64,000 nt of DNA. It comes from an uncultured Bacteroidota bacterium (GTDB lineage: Bacteria > Bacteroidota > Bacteroidia > Flavobacteriales > Flavobacteriaceae). Below the pieces are notes generated by a model that worked only from the letters and a program-made list of their open reading frames with translations, ran no database searches and was not told the origin of the DNA. Where the stretch lies: positions 1 through 64,000 of the forward strand of contig CACCLB010000002.1 in NCBI GenBank assembly GCA_902546725.1, given 5' to 3'. How positions within the stretch are numbered: position 1 is the stretch's first letter; the number at the start of each line of letters is the position of its first letter. The translations under genes were made by a program, and so were the position numbers. Below are positions 55,795-64,000 of this stretch, piece by piece.

Positions 55795-56577
55795 ACTTTT
55801 TTGGTGGTACCCCCTTACAATTCCTTGAGATGATTTTTCAATGAATTCCAAAATGGCATCGCGTTCTTCCGTAGGCTCAATCTCATTTTTGACTATTTCA
55901 AGGGCTTGGGATATATTGTGTTTGCTTTTGAATAAGGTTCGATAGACCTCTTGCACTAAGCGAATCTGCTCTTCCCCTACCCCGTTACGTTCCATTCCAA
56001 TTGAATTAACACCCACAAAAATTAAGGGATCACGAGCAACTTTAGTATAGGGAGGTATGTCTTTTCTCACAAGCGAACCGCCAGAGATAAAAACAAAATC
56101 TCCAATACTACAAAATTGCTGAATTGCAGTCAACCCTGCCAGTACCACGTGGTTACCGATAGTAATATGGCCAGCCAAGATGCTGTTATTGGAAAAGATA
56201 CAATGGTTACCAACTAAACAATCGTGTGCAATATGAGAATAGGCCATTATAAGACAATGGGATCCGATTTCTGTTTTTCCAGTAGCTGATGTTCCTCTAT
56301 TGATGGTTGCGCATTCACGTATTACAGTATGGTCACCGATAATAGCTAGTGAATCCTCATCTTTAAATTTTAAATCCTGAGGGACAGCTGATATTACAGC
56401 TCCAGGAAATACTTTACAGTTTGCCCCTATTCTTGCTCCATCCATAATCGTAACGTTAGGACCTATCCAGGTGTTCTCACCGATTTCTACATCTTGCTGT
56501 ATGGTGGTAAAGGGTTCAATAGTAACGTTAGACGCTATTTTTGCGTTTGGATGAATATGGTTTAAGGATTTTGTCAT
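55792..56577 (-). CDS. lpxA: UDP-N-acetylglucosamine acyltransferase
   Basis: A 261-residue trimeric left-handed beta-helix enzyme for the first step of lipid A synthesis. Hexapeptide repeats run through residues ~8-185; the catalytic histidine lies in MAYSHIAHDCLVGNH. The C-terminal helical part (GEEQIRLVQEVYRTLF) is normal. It follows the lpxC-fabZ fusion by eight bases. Confidence 0.96.
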   Translation of the reverse strand: MTKSLNHIHPNAKIASNVTIEPFTTIQQDVEIGENTWIGPNVTIMDGARIGANCKVFPGAVISAVPQDLKFKDEDSLAIIGDHTVIRECATINRGTSATGKTEIGSHCLIMAYSHIAHDCLVGNHCIFSNNSILAGHITIGNHVVLAGLTAIQQFCSIGDFVFISGGSLVRKDIPPYTKVARDPLIFVGVNSIGMERNGVGEEQIRLVQEVYRTLFKSKHNISQALEIVKNEIEPTEERDAILEFIEKSSQGIVRGYHQKS

Positions 56578-56585
56578 TTGGGATT

Positions 56586-57989
56586 TTAAGTTTTACGCCT
56601 CGAAATCTGAGCCATAAGATCGCCCTGACTGACCAGTTGGTCGTTGACAAAAGCGTAGCCTCTCATATTGCAAATTCCTCTGCGGATTGGGGTTAATAAT
56701 TCTAATTTAAAAATTAATGTATCTCCAGGATAAACTGGACGTTTGAATTTGACGTTGTCTATCTTCATAAAAAAGGTCAAGTAGTTTTCAGGATCAGGAA
56801 CAGTGCTTAAAACAAGTACGCCTCCAGCTTGGGCCATGGATTCAATTTGCAAAACGCCCGGCATCACGGGAGCTCCAGGAAAATGACCTTGAAAAAAAGA
56901 TTCATTCATGGTCACGTTTTTTAACCCTATCACATGCTGATCTGAGAGCTCTAATACTTTATCTACCAATAAAAAAGGAGGTCGATGGGGCAACATATCC
57001 ATGATCTGGTTGATGTCCATCAACGGTGGCTTGGACAAATCAACTACGGGGGCAATAGACTTTCTTTGATTTTTTATTTTTATGAGGATTTCTTTTGCAA
57101 AATCAGTGTTGACTTTGTGCCCTGGCTTAGTAGCAATGATTTTTCCTTGTATGGGCATACCGACTAAAGCCAAATCACCAACCAAATCTAATAATTTGTG
57201 TCGGGCAGCTTCATTGGTGTAATTCAATTTAAGGTTGTCTAATATTCCGTTGGGTTTAACAGCAATTTTATCCTTAGCAAATGCCTTTTTTAAACGCTCC
57301 ATATTGTATTCTGCCAAAGGCCTGTCAACATAAACAATGGCATTATTGAGATCCCCTCCTTTAATCAATCCGTTCTCCAACAGCATTTCCAGTTCGTGCA
57401 AAAAGCTAAATGTTCTCGCTGGAGCAATTTCTTTACTAAAATCTTCAAGTTTTTGTAGATATGCATTTTGAGTTCCCAAAACATTGGTTTGAAAATCAAT
57501 CATTACGTTAAATGAAGTGTCGTCCGAAGGGAGAATAAGAATTTCACTTCCCGTTTCTGCATCGGTGTGTTCTATGACTTCTTGAACTACAAAAACCTTT
57601 TGTTCTTCTTCTTGGGATTCAATACCTGCCTTTTCAATTGCATCGGAAAAGGGCTTAGAAGATCCATCCATGATTGGAATTTCCGAGCCGTTGATTTCAA
57701 TAATACAATTGGATATTTCCGCAGCGAATAGTGCTGCCAAGAGATGTTCTGTGGTTTGGATTTTAACTCCTTCCTTTTCAATAGTGGTGCCTCGATCTGT
57801 AAGGGTAACAAAATTAGCAAGGGCAGGAATTTCAACTTGGGGGTCGAGATCAGTTCGAACAAATTGTATTCCTGTGTTTTCAGGAGCTGGATTTAAGACC
57901 ATTAGTATTTGTTCTCCAGTATGCAAGCCAACACCTTTTAATTTGACTTGCTTTTTTAAAGTTTGCTGAGATTTAATTTTTGCAATCAT
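56586..57989 (-). CDS. lpxC-fabZ: UDP-3-O-acyl-GlcNAc deacetylase / 3-hydroxyacyl-ACP dehydratase fusion
   Basis: A 467-residue fusion. The LpxC part (about 1-305) has GVGLHTGEQI, TTEHLLAALFA, EINGSEIPIMDGSS and HKLLDLVGDLAL with the zinc ligands. The FabZ part (about 325-467) has MLPHRPPFLLVDKV and FFQGHFPGAPVMPGVLQIES with the catalytic His and Glu. The fusion is typical of Bacteroidota and couples lipid A deacetylation with hydroxyacyl-ACP use. One base separates it from lpxD. Confidence 0.97.
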   Translation of the reverse strand: MIAKIKSQQTLKKQVKLKGVGLHTGEQILMVLNPAPENTGIQFVRTDLDPQVEIPALANFVTLTDRGTTIEKEGVKIQTTEHLLAALFAAEISNCIIEINGSEIPIMDGSSKPFSDAIEKAGIESQEEEQKVFVVQEVIEHTDAETGSEILILPSDDTSFNVMIDFQTNVLGTQNAYLQKLEDFSKEIAPARTFSFLHELEMLLENGLIKGGDLNNAIVYVDRPLAEYNMERLKKAFAKDKIAVKPNGILDNLKLNYTNEAARHKLLDLVGDLALVGMPIQGKIIATKPGHKVNTDFAKEILIKIKNQRKSIAPVVDLSKPPLMDINQIMDMLPHRPPFLLVDKVLELSDQHVIGLKNVTMNESFFQGHFPGAPVMPGVLQIESMAQAGGVLVLSTVPDPENYLTFFMKIDNVKFKRPVYPGDTLIFKLELLTPIRRGICNMRGYAFVNDQLVSQGDLMAQISRRKT

Positions 57990-57990
57990 A

Positions 57991-59010
57991 CTATTTATTT
58001 TTTTCTAAACGGGATAATCGTGACTCAATTGTAGGCAATCTCTTAAATATAGCATAAGATTTGTAAAATGATTTGTAATCAATCGCTGGTGTTCCTTGAA
58101 CTGCATGACCATCGGGTATATTTTTTATGACTCCAGTCTGACCTTGAATTTGAACTCCATCACCCAAAGTTAAATGTCCAATAATCCCCACCTGACCTCC
58201 AATAACACAACGAGAACCTATTTTGGAAGAACCTGCTACACCCGTTTGAGCGGCGATAACAGTGTGCTCCCCAATTTCAACATTATGGGCAATCTGAACC
58301 AGATTGTCTAGCTTGACCCCCTCACCAACTAATGTGGCTCCCAAGGTCGCTCTGTCTATGGTCGTGTTAGCACCTATTTCTACATTATTTTTAATAATTA
58401 CTTTACCCAATTGAGGAATTTTTAAATATGCTTGCTGATCTTGAGGTGCAAATCCAAACCCATCTGAACCAACGACTACTCCAGAATGTAAGATACAGTT
58501 TGAACCAATCTCAGTGTCATCCATGATACTTACCCTAGGGTATAAAAGAGTACCCTTTTCTATTTTTACGTTATCCCCTATCACACAATGCGCGTGAATT
58601 TGGACACCGGATTCCACTACACTGTTGGAGCCGATGCATACATAAGGCCCTAAAAAGACGTCCGCTGCAATTTGCGCTGAGGATTCCACAATTGCAGACT
58701 TGTGAACCCCTTGTTTTTTATTGCTTTTATCTTCCGACCAGCCTATTAAAAGCTGGGTAAAGGCGGCATACGCATCTTTAACACGAATTAAGGTAGTAGA
58801 AACCGCTTCTTCAACCTTTAAATCATTTGAAATAAGTACTGCACTTGCTTTTGTTTTGGATAAATACGGCAAGTATTTGTTGTGAGCCATAAATGAAATG
58901 GATCCCGCTTCAGCATCTTCAATTCTGGAAAGGCTTTGAATAGATACTTTGGCGTCGCCTTCAACAGTTCCATCTAGCTTTTCAGAGATTTGTAAGGCAG
59001 TTAAATTCAT
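57991..59010 (-). CDS. lpxD: UDP-3-O-acylglucosamine N-acyltransferase
   Basis: A 339-residue enzyme for the third lipid A step. An N-terminal uridine-binding domain (about 1-100) is followed by a left-handed beta helix of hexapeptide repeats (about 105-290), with catalytic His in VQIAHNVEIG, and a C-terminal helix. It heads the run lpxD, lpxC-fabZ, lpxA. A TAATTTTG box lies at 59015-59022, only 5 bases before the ATG. Confidence 0.95.
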   Translation of the reverse strand: MNLTALQISEKLDGTVEGDAKVSIQSLSRIEDAEAGSISFMAHNKYLPYLSKTKASAVLISNDLKVEEAVSTTLIRVKDAYAAFTQLLIGWSEDKSNKKQGVHKSAIVESSAQIAADVFLGPYVCIGSNSVVESGVQIHAHCVIGDNVKIEKGTLLYPRVSIMDDTEIGSNCILHSGVVVGSDGFGFAPQDQQAYLKIPQLGKVIIKNNVEIGANTTIDRATLGATLVGEGVKLDNLVQIAHNVEIGEHTVIAAQTGVAGSSKIGSRCVIGGQVGIIGHLTLGDGVQIQGQTGVIKNIPDGHAVQGTPAIDYKSFYKSYAIFKRLPTIESRLSRLEKNK

Positions 59011-59014
59011 TTTG

Positions 59015-59022
59015 CAAAATTA
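59015..59022 (-). promoter_or_regulatory. Possible -7 box for lpxD (TAATTTTG), very close to start
   Basis: A TAnnTTTG match directly before the lpxD ATG at 59010. If used, the transcript would be almost leaderless. No TTG at the right distance upstream, so the evidence is weak. Confidence 0.25.
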
Positions 59023-59037
59023 AGGATTTATAGGGAA

Positions 59038-60261
59038 TTAATCTGTTTGTTTCGGATAACACAAATAATACTTGGTTACTGGGGTTGAAAACTGTTTAAA
59101 ATCCAAATATTGAATCGCCTCAGCCATTGGAAAGATATTGCCATTCTTTTCGAGTATAAGTAGCTGAGATTCGTCGGATAGATAGGTTTGGTTCGATATG
59201 CTTCCACTAAATACAAAATATTCACTAGCCTGTAAATTGGCTTTGGCTGCATCTAAACTGGATGTTTTATCATTAATTTCATCTCGGTTGTAAGCCTTAT
59301 CTCTGATTTTAATTTTCGGCAGTTTACGATGTAAAAGTTGACTTGAAAGCGAGGCTAAAACTTGATCACTTTGCTTTTCCCACGATTTTAACAATTGGAT
59401 GATGTCTGAATCGTCCAAGTTCAAGTAGTGAAGTAAAACCTCCTCACTCAATCGATCTGATTGTTTCTTCTTCAAAAGTGGATACAGTATATGCTGTTCA
59501 TCCAATGCCATAGACCCTAGTTCAATCAAATGCTGAAAACGTTCTATGGTTTTGACTAGTAGCATTTCAGCTGCTAAACTGGTTTTGTGTAAATAAACTT
59601 GCCAATACATCAGGCGTCGGGCCAGTAAAAACTTTTCTAGGGAATGAATGCCTTTAACTTCGAAAACCAACTGTTCGTTTTTAACATTCATCATTGCCAA
59701 GATTCTGCTGGTATTGATATTGCCTTCGGTAACCCCAGTATAAAAGCTGTCTCGTTTTAGGTAATCGAGTCGGTCTACATCAACCTGACCCGAGACCAAT
59801 TGATACATAAACTTTCTAGGATATTGATTTGTAAATATTTGATAGGCCAAATCCAACTTACTATTAAAACTCTCATTTAATAGTGAAATGACTCGAAGTG
59901 AAATGGTCTCGTGATGTATTCCATGAAGTAGCGTTTCTTCTGTTGCATGAGAAAATGGTCCGTGTCCGATATCGTGGAGTAAAATGGCAATCTGCATTGC
60001 TTCTCGCTCTTGAGGACTAATCTGTATTCCTTTAGTTATAAGAACTTCAATAGCCTTTTGCATCACATGCATTGCCCCTATCGCATGTTCAAACCGAGTG
60101 TGGTGCGCACCTGGATAAACCAAGCTTGACAATCCCATCTGTGAAATTCGTCTCAGCCGCTGAAAGTAAGGATGATTGATAAGTTCTAATATCAAATCTG
60201 TTTCTATGGCAATAAAACCATAAATTGGGTCGTTAAATAATGTACTCTTTCGGTGGGCCAA
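59038..60261 (-). CDS. HD-domain phosphohydrolase
   Basis: A 407-residue protein of the HD superfamily related to bacterial dNTP/nucleotide phosphohydrolases. The metal-binding HD pair is in LLHDIGHGPFSHA (His96, Asp97), with HHTRFEHAIGAMH upstream and QVDVDRLDYLKRDSFYTG downstream. The start is TTG at 60261; no ATG is available in frame nearby. A -7 box TATCTTTG sits at 60280-60287. It is a constant neighbour of lpxD in flavobacteria. Substrate unknown. Confidence 0.82.
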   Translation of the reverse strand: MAHRKSTLFNDPIYGFIAIETDLILELINHPYFQRLRRISQMGLSSLVYPGAHHTRFEHAIGAMHVMQKAIEVLITKGIQISPQEREAMQIAILLHDIGHGPFSHATEETLLHGIHHETISLRVISLLNESFNSKLDLAYQIFTNQYPRKFMYQLVSGQVDVDRLDYLKRDSFYTGVTEGNINTSRILAMMNVKNEQLVFEVKGIHSLEKFLLARRLMYWQVYLHKTSLAAEMLLVKTIERFQHLIELGSMALDEQHILYPLLKKKQSDRLSEEVLLHYLNLDDSDIIQLLKSWEKQSDQVLASLSSQLLHRKLPKIKIRDKAYNRDEINDKTSSLDAAKANLQASEYFVFSGSISNQTYLSDESQLLILEKNGNIFPMAEAIQYLDFKQFSTPVTKYYLCYPKQTD

Positions 60262-60279
60262 GGTCTACATAATTAGCAA

Positions 60280-60287
60280 CAAAGATA
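60280..60287 (-). promoter_or_regulatory. Candidate -7 box for the HD-domain gene (TATCTTTG)
   Basis: A minus-strand TAnnTTTG match, 19 bases before the TTG start and four bases from the divergent porX ATG. The intergenic gap is only 30 bases, so the porX promoter must overlap or lie inside the HD gene. Confidence 0.4.
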
Positions 60288-60291
60288 CTAA

Positions 60292-61842
60292 ATGAATTGG
60301 ATCAATATTTTATGGGTAGATGATGAGATAGAAATGCTCAACCCCCACTTTTTATTTTTAAAAGAACGCGGCTACAATACCACGCCATGCACCAATGGAC
60401 TAGATGCTTTAGGCCTAATTGACAAGGACACCTTCGACATTGTCCTTTTAGACGAAAATATGCCGGGACTAAACGGTCTAGAAACTTTGGATGGCATTAA
60501 AAATAAATATCCTGATTTGCCCGTAATCATGATCACCAAAAATGAAGAAGAGCACATCATGAATGAGGCCATAGGTGCCAAGATATCCGACTATTTAATC
60601 AAGCCCGTAAACCCCAATCAAATTCTACTTTCTCTCAAGAAAATATTAGATCACAAAAGCCTTATTGCTGAAAAAACTACTCAAAATTATCAGCAGCAGT
60701 TTCGCGAACTATCCCTTTCCATCGTTAGTCTTGAAACCCATGATGATTGGATTGAATACTTTAAAAAACTAATGTATTGGGAATTGGAGCTTGAGTCGCT
60801 TGAAGACTCTAGCATGTTTGAAGTTTTTGAAACTCAAATACAAGAGGCAAATGCGCAATTCGCCAAATTTATCGAAATCAATTACGAAGATTGGATGCAG
60901 GGAAACGGAGGTCCTGTAATGTCACATCAAGCCTTTGAACACTTTGTGTTTCCTCAGCTTAAAAAACACCGACCCAGCTTACTCCTCATGATTGACAATC
61001 TGAGGTTTGACCAATGGAAAACCATTGCATCGGAGGTCAAAGAATACTGCAAGGTGGAAAATGAAGCTGCCTATTTCAGCATACTACCTACCGCTACACA
61101 ATACGCTAGAAATGCTTTTTTTGCTGGTCGTACACCCTTAGATATCAGTAAAACTTTTCCCCAATGGTGGAAGAACGACATCGACGAAGGAGGTAAAAAC
61201 CTGCATGAATTTGATTTACTTAAAACCCTTTGCAAACGTTTGGGTATAGAACGTCCAATGAGTTACCATAAAATCACCCAAATACAGCAGTGTCAGCAAC
61301 TAACCAAAAACCTGCAAAATCATACGCATGAGGGGCTTACCACAGTAGTTTACAATTTTGTAGACATGATTTCTCATGCTAAAACAGAAATGGAAGTCAT
61401 CAAAGAATTGGCTCCAGACAACAAAGCATATCGATCTCTTACTGCTAGTTGGTTTAAAAACAGTCCTCTTAAAGACCTAATCAAGAAGGCAAGCGGTCTC
61501 GGATTTCAAATTCTGCTGACCACAGATCACGGAACCATTAATGTAGGGCATCCCAGTGAGGTCATTGGAGACAAAGAAACCAGTATGAATTTGCGCTATA
61601 AATCAGGAAAAAGTCTAACCTATCAGAAGAAAGATGTCATTTCTTGCAAGCATCCTGATAGCTTTGAGCTCCCTTCTTTTTACGGACTTAACAGCAGTTA
61701 TATTTTTGCAAAAAATAACGTCTATTTTGTCTACAAAAATAACTTTAATCATTACGCCAAATTCTTTAATGACACCTTTCAACACGGTGGGGTATCCTTG
61801 GAGGAAATGATCATCCCATTTGTTGTTTTAAATCCCCGATAG
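60292..61842 (+). CDS. porX: PorX-type response regulator with PglZ domain
   Basis: A 516-residue protein with a CheY-like receiver domain (residues ~1-125; phosphorylation site Asp54 in LLDENMPG, Lys in YLIKPVNP) followed by a helical linker and a PglZ/alkaline phosphatase-superfamily domain (LLMIDNLRFDQWK, YFSILPTATQYARNA, TTDHGTINVG). This layout is PorX, the response regulator of type IX secretion in Bacteroidota; in Porphyromonas it acts with sensor PorY. It has no DNA-binding domain. The sensor is not adjacent. It is followed by tsaE after 15 bases. Confidence 0.9.
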   Translation: MNWINILWVDDEIEMLNPHFLFLKERGYNTTPCTNGLDALGLIDKDTFDIVLLDENMPGLNGLETLDGIKNKYPDLPVIMITKNEEEHIMNEAIGAKISDYLIKPVNPNQILLSLKKILDHKSLIAEKTTQNYQQQFRELSLSIVSLETHDDWIEYFKKLMYWELELESLEDSSMFEVFETQIQEANAQFAKFIEINYEDWMQGNGGPVMSHQAFEHFVFPQLKKHRPSLLLMIDNLRFDQWKTIASEVKEYCKVENEAAYFSILPTATQYARNAFFAGRTPLDISKTFPQWWKNDIDEGGKNLHEFDLLKTLCKRLGIERPMSYHKITQIQQCQQLTKNLQNHTHEGLTTVVYNFVDMISHAKTEMEVIKELAPDNKAYRSLTASWFKNSPLKDLIKKASGLGFQILLTTDHGTINVGHPSEVIGDKETSMNLRYKSGKSLTYQKKDVISCKHPDSFELPSFYGLNSSYIFAKNNVYFVYKNNFNHYAKFFNDTFQHGGVSLEEMIIPFVVLNPR

Positions 61843-61857
61843 TACTACTTTTGCCGA

Positions 61858-62277
61858 ATGCAATTGAGTTACCAACTTGATGAAATTGAAAGGGCTGCCC
61901 AACACCTTTTAGACCAAGCCTCCACATCTATAATTCGGATTGATGGAGCTATGGGTGCCGGTAAGACCACTTTAATCTCAGCAGTAACAAAAATCCTTGG
62001 TGTGACTGATACTGCAAGCAGTCCAACCTTTTCTCTGGTCAATAATTATCAAAAAGAGAACGAGGTTTTTTACCATTTTGATTTTTACCGTCTCAATCAT
62101 CCTGATGAAGCCTTGGATTTCGGACTAGAAGAATATTTAGAATCTGGTAATTTATGCTTTCTCGAATGGGCTGAAAAAGTTAGTACTCACCTTCCATTGG
62201 AATACGATCATTTTGTCATAAAGGAACAAAAAGATGGAAGTCGAATTATAGAAAAAATAAAATCGCTAAAATCATGA
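61858..62277 (+). CDS. tsaE: tRNA threonylcarbamoyladenosine synthesis ATPase
   Basis: A 139-residue P-loop protein. Walker A is GAMGAGKTT (30-38), followed by SSPTFSLVNNY and FYRLNHPDEALDFGLEEYL, then FLEWAEKV. TsaE works with TsaB and TsaD to form the t6A37 modification in tRNAs reading ANN codons. It follows porX by 15 bases and overlaps the next gene by four bases (ATGA). Confidence 0.95.
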   Translation: MQLSYQLDEIERAAQHLLDQASTSIIRIDGAMGAGKTTLISAVTKILGVTDTASSPTFSLVNNYQKENEVFYHFDFYRLNHPDEALDFGLEEYLESGNLCFLEWAEKVSTHLPLEYDHFVIKEQKDGSRIIEKIKSLKS

Positions 62278-62636
62278 AATTGCTCTATCGCTTAGGATAC
62301 TATTTGGGAGGCTTTTCAGTAGGCCTAATTTTTTTAGCCTTTATTTTAAACGGTAAAAAAACCAGCTGTAATTACACTCCTAACGCCAGAGTGATAGATA
62401 ATTTACTGCAAAAAGAAATTGTTATTCCCGACGCGATTCTCAATTCCAATCCCCAGCTCAATACTGATGAAATCAAGGGAATCATCAAAAGAGGGAATGT
62501 TAATTTTTCTAAAAGCGACACTAAAAGAGACTCGTGTAAAGTGTACTATATCGAAAAAGCTGAAAGCGAAACTATCTTTTTAGAGCTTAGCAATTGTGCA
62601 AAGACAGTAATTCTTGTTTCTCTTTCTGGAATTTAG
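62274..62636 (+). CDS. DUF4258-type small membrane protein
   Basis: A 120-residue protein with one N-terminal TM helix (LGYYLGGFSVGLIFLAFIL, residues 6-24) and a soluble part with conserved-looking LNTDEIKGIIKRGNVNF and CKVYYIE. It matches DUF4258-like proteins that follow tsaE in flavobacteria; function unknown. Its start overlaps tsaE (ATGA) and its stop overlaps the convergent proline dehydrogenase stop (62633-62636). Confidence 0.72.
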   Translation: MKLLYRLGYYLGGFSVGLIFLAFILNGKKTSCNYTPNARVIDNLLQKEIVIPDAILNSNPQLNTDEIKGIIKRGNVNFSKSDTKRDSCKVYYIEKAESETIFLELSNCAKTVILVSLSGI

Positions 62637-63802
62637 CCTTTTCTTCTTCGTTTTAATTCTTTTTTGATCAAACCCAACTCCCGAGGACTTTGACCTCCAA
62701 CAGAAGTATTCTCTTCAACCCTTCGAATTAGATAAGGTATAACCTCTTTTACAGGACCGTACGGAAGGTATTTAATCACTTGGTATCCTTGGGCTGCCAA
62801 ATTAAATGAAATATGATCTGCCATGCCGTAAAGTTGAGAAAACCAAATTTTTGAATGATTTTGAGGTAATTTTTGATCTTTCATCCACTCCACCACCCTG
62901 GATGTGCTGTCTTCGCTATGCGAACCTAAAAACAATTCACAGAGATTGAGATTTTCTAAAATCAATTTTAAAGCTGCATTAAAGTTCGTGTCAGTAGCCT
63001 GTTTGGAAACACATATAGGAGAGGGATATCCTTTTTCCATCGCCCTTAAATTTTCCTTTTCCATATAGGCACCCCGAACGAGTTTTATTCCCAAATGAAA
63101 TTTTTCTTTTTGAGCAATATGAAGCAAGCTTTCTAAGTAGGACAGTCGATCTTTTCGGTACATCTGAACGGTATTAAAAATAAACGCCTGTTCCCCCCTA
63201 TTGTATTGGCGCATCATGTCCAAAGCAATTTCATCTATCGCCTTTTGAAGCCATGACTCCTCAGCGTCTATAAGTAATCGAACCCCTTTGTCTTTTGCAA
63301 ATTCACAGCAGCGACGAATACGATCTAAAACTCTAGCCCAGGCAGCTGACTCTTCTTTATCAAGCTGTATTTCTGCTGATTTCTTTTTAAAAAGATGCGT
63401 AGGACCAAAAGCTGTAGCCTTAAAAACAGCAAAGGGAAGTGCGGTATTAGTTGTAGCTATGGATAGGGTTTCCAAAACGTGATTTAAACTAGCATCCATC
63501 CCCTTCTCAGTTCGTTGACCCTCTGCAGCATAATGCATATAGGATTTTACATTAAGGTCAGCGAGTAAATCAACCAATTGGATTGATTCTTTTTCAGTCG
63601 CTCCTGCACAAAACTGTCTGTAGACCGTGTTTTTTAAGATTCCGTTGATCGGGATTCTAAGACGGAGTAAAAAAAGAACAAACTTTCCACCCAAACGAAC
63701 AAGTAATTGCTTTGAAAAAAGTCTAAAAAGTAGATACGCTTTACGGAGCTCTTGATCTGATTTTAAAATATAAGCCGTTTTAGTATCCTCAAACCGAACC
63801 AT
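62633..63802 (-). CDS. Proline dehydrogenase
   Basis: A 389-residue FAD-dependent PRODH barrel that oxidises proline to pyrroline-5-carboxylate. The typical RLLIDAEESWLQ, KLVRGAYMEKEN, GSHSEDSTSRVVEWM and LPYGPVKEVIPYLIRR segments are present. It is the stand-alone form found in Bacteroidota; the P5C dehydrogenase is not here. Twenty-four bases separate it from the end of pcm on the same strand. Confidence 0.92.
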   Translation of the reverse strand: MVRFEDTKTAYILKSDQELRKAYLLFRLFSKQLLVRLGGKFVLFLLRLRIPINGILKNTVYRQFCAGATEKESIQLVDLLADLNVKSYMHYAAEGQRTEKGMDASLNHVLETLSIATTNTALPFAVFKATAFGPTHLFKKKSAEIQLDKEESAAWARVLDRIRRCCEFAKDKGVRLLIDAEESWLQKAIDEIALDMMRQYNRGEQAFIFNTVQMYRKDRLSYLESLLHIAQKEKFHLGIKLVRGAYMEKENLRAMEKGYPSPICVSKQATDTNFNAALKLILENLNLCELFLGSHSEDSTSRVVEWMKDQKLPQNHSKIWFSQLYGMADHISFNLAAQGYQVIKYLPYGPVKEVIPYLIRRVEENTSVGGQSPRELGLIKKELKRRRKG

Positions 63803-63826
63803 CCAATGAATTTAAATCCAAATTAT

Positions 63827-64000
63827 CTAATTTTTACTTTGTAGCAAGGGAACAAAACGAAAACGTCCAAACTTTTCTTTGTCAAATGAATTCACACCCG
63901 TTTTGGTGTATCGCATCATAAACTGCTCTTCTTCCCCTAGTGGGATAATTAATTTCCCACCTATATCCAATTGATTCAATAGCGCCTTAGGTAGAGAGGG
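63827..64000 (-). CDS. pcm: Protein-L-isoaspartate O-methyltransferase (partial, 3' end only)
   Basis: Fifty-seven C-terminal codons before TAG at 63827-63829; the rest lies beyond the right edge. The visible part reads PKALLNQLDIGGKLIIPLG, then EEEQFMMRYTK, and ends FGRFRFVPLLQ, the usual C-terminus of Pcm, which repairs isoaspartate damage in proteins. It is the upstream neighbour of the proline dehydrogenase gene. Confidence 0.8.
   Translation of the reverse strand, partial: PSLPKALLNQLDIGGKLIIPLGEEEQFMMRYTKTGVNSFDKEKFGRFRFVPLLQSKN

Noticed and set aside
1-64000. CRISPR arrays, tRNA/rRNA genes, IS elements, att sites, prophage genes
   Set aside because: No regularly spaced repeats, no cloverleaf-like gene, no transposase or integrase reading frame and no flanking direct repeats were found by reading both strands.

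Overview
The window looks like a compact chromosome segment of a marine-type member of the Flavobacteriaceae (Bacteroidota). The grounds are the gene families and their order: an lpxD, lpxC-fabZ, lpxA, efp cluster, a fused branched-chain E1 alpha/beta dehydrogenase, a fused hisB, a PorX-type regulator of type IX secretion, and a CzcA efflux pump fused to its TolC partner. Start sites mostly lack Shine-Dalgarno sequences, and several genes carry TAnnTTTG -7 boxes, the Bacteroidota promoter type. The DNA is fairly A+T rich and gaps between genes are very small. No rRNA, tRNA, CRISPR array, IS element or prophage was seen.

Layout. 1-13.6 kb: partial glycosyltransferase, PD-(D/E)XK-type protein, holA, fused alpha-ketoacid dehydrogenase E1, a large M1-peptidase-like protein with a degenerate active site and a probable beta-barrel, a LOG-family protein, uvrA, gamma-glutamyltransferase and an ACP phosphodiesterase-like gene. 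13.7-20.5 kb: an OprB-like porin, then a heavy-metal RND efflux locus (CzcA-TolC fusion plus adaptor) broken by five separate lesions. 20.6-31.3 kb: glmM, a lipid A acyltransferase-like gene, and a probable lysine-degradation set (lysine 6-dehydrogenase/saccharopine dehydrogenase-like, ALDH7, DUF1338 2-oxoadipate decarboxylase). A rhomboid protease, a TlpA-type lipoprotein and a YdiJ-like FAD/Fe-S dehydrogenase that could finish the same pathway follow. 31.3-40.5 kb: aroC, a dicarboxylate/amino-acid symporter, mscL, mutS2, ung, SUI1 and small conserved genes. 40.6-42.4 kb: an A+T-rich islet. Here the first ~38 codons of a CBS-domain gene run in frame into the C-terminal part of a GmrSD-type (DUF262/DUF1524) restriction gene, followed by a small zinc-ribbon PD-(D/E)XK nuclease-like gene. 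42.4-52.7 kb: M61 peptidase, DUF2461, and a complete histidine operon hisGDCBHA-(DinB)-F-IE behind a readable attenuator with a His-rich leader peptide. 52.7-64 kb: SPFH protein, fabG, sucD, efp, lpxA, lpxC-fabZ, lpxD, an HD phosphohydrolase, porX, tsaE, a DUF4258 protein, proline dehydrogenase and the end of pcm.

How the genes work together. Most genes serve housekeeping: replication and repair (holA, uvrA, mutS2, ung), envelope lipid A and fatty acids (lpxA/C/D, fabZ, fabG, acyltransferase), histidine and chorismate synthesis, and lysine, proline and branched-chain amino acid breakdown feeding 2-oxoglutarate, acyl-CoA and the TCA cycle (sucD). The unusual parts are the decaying metal-efflux operon, the chimeric restriction-gene scar, the peptidase-like barrel protein without zinc ligands, and the his attenuator. 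All family assignments were made by reading sequence and motifs; no database search was run.
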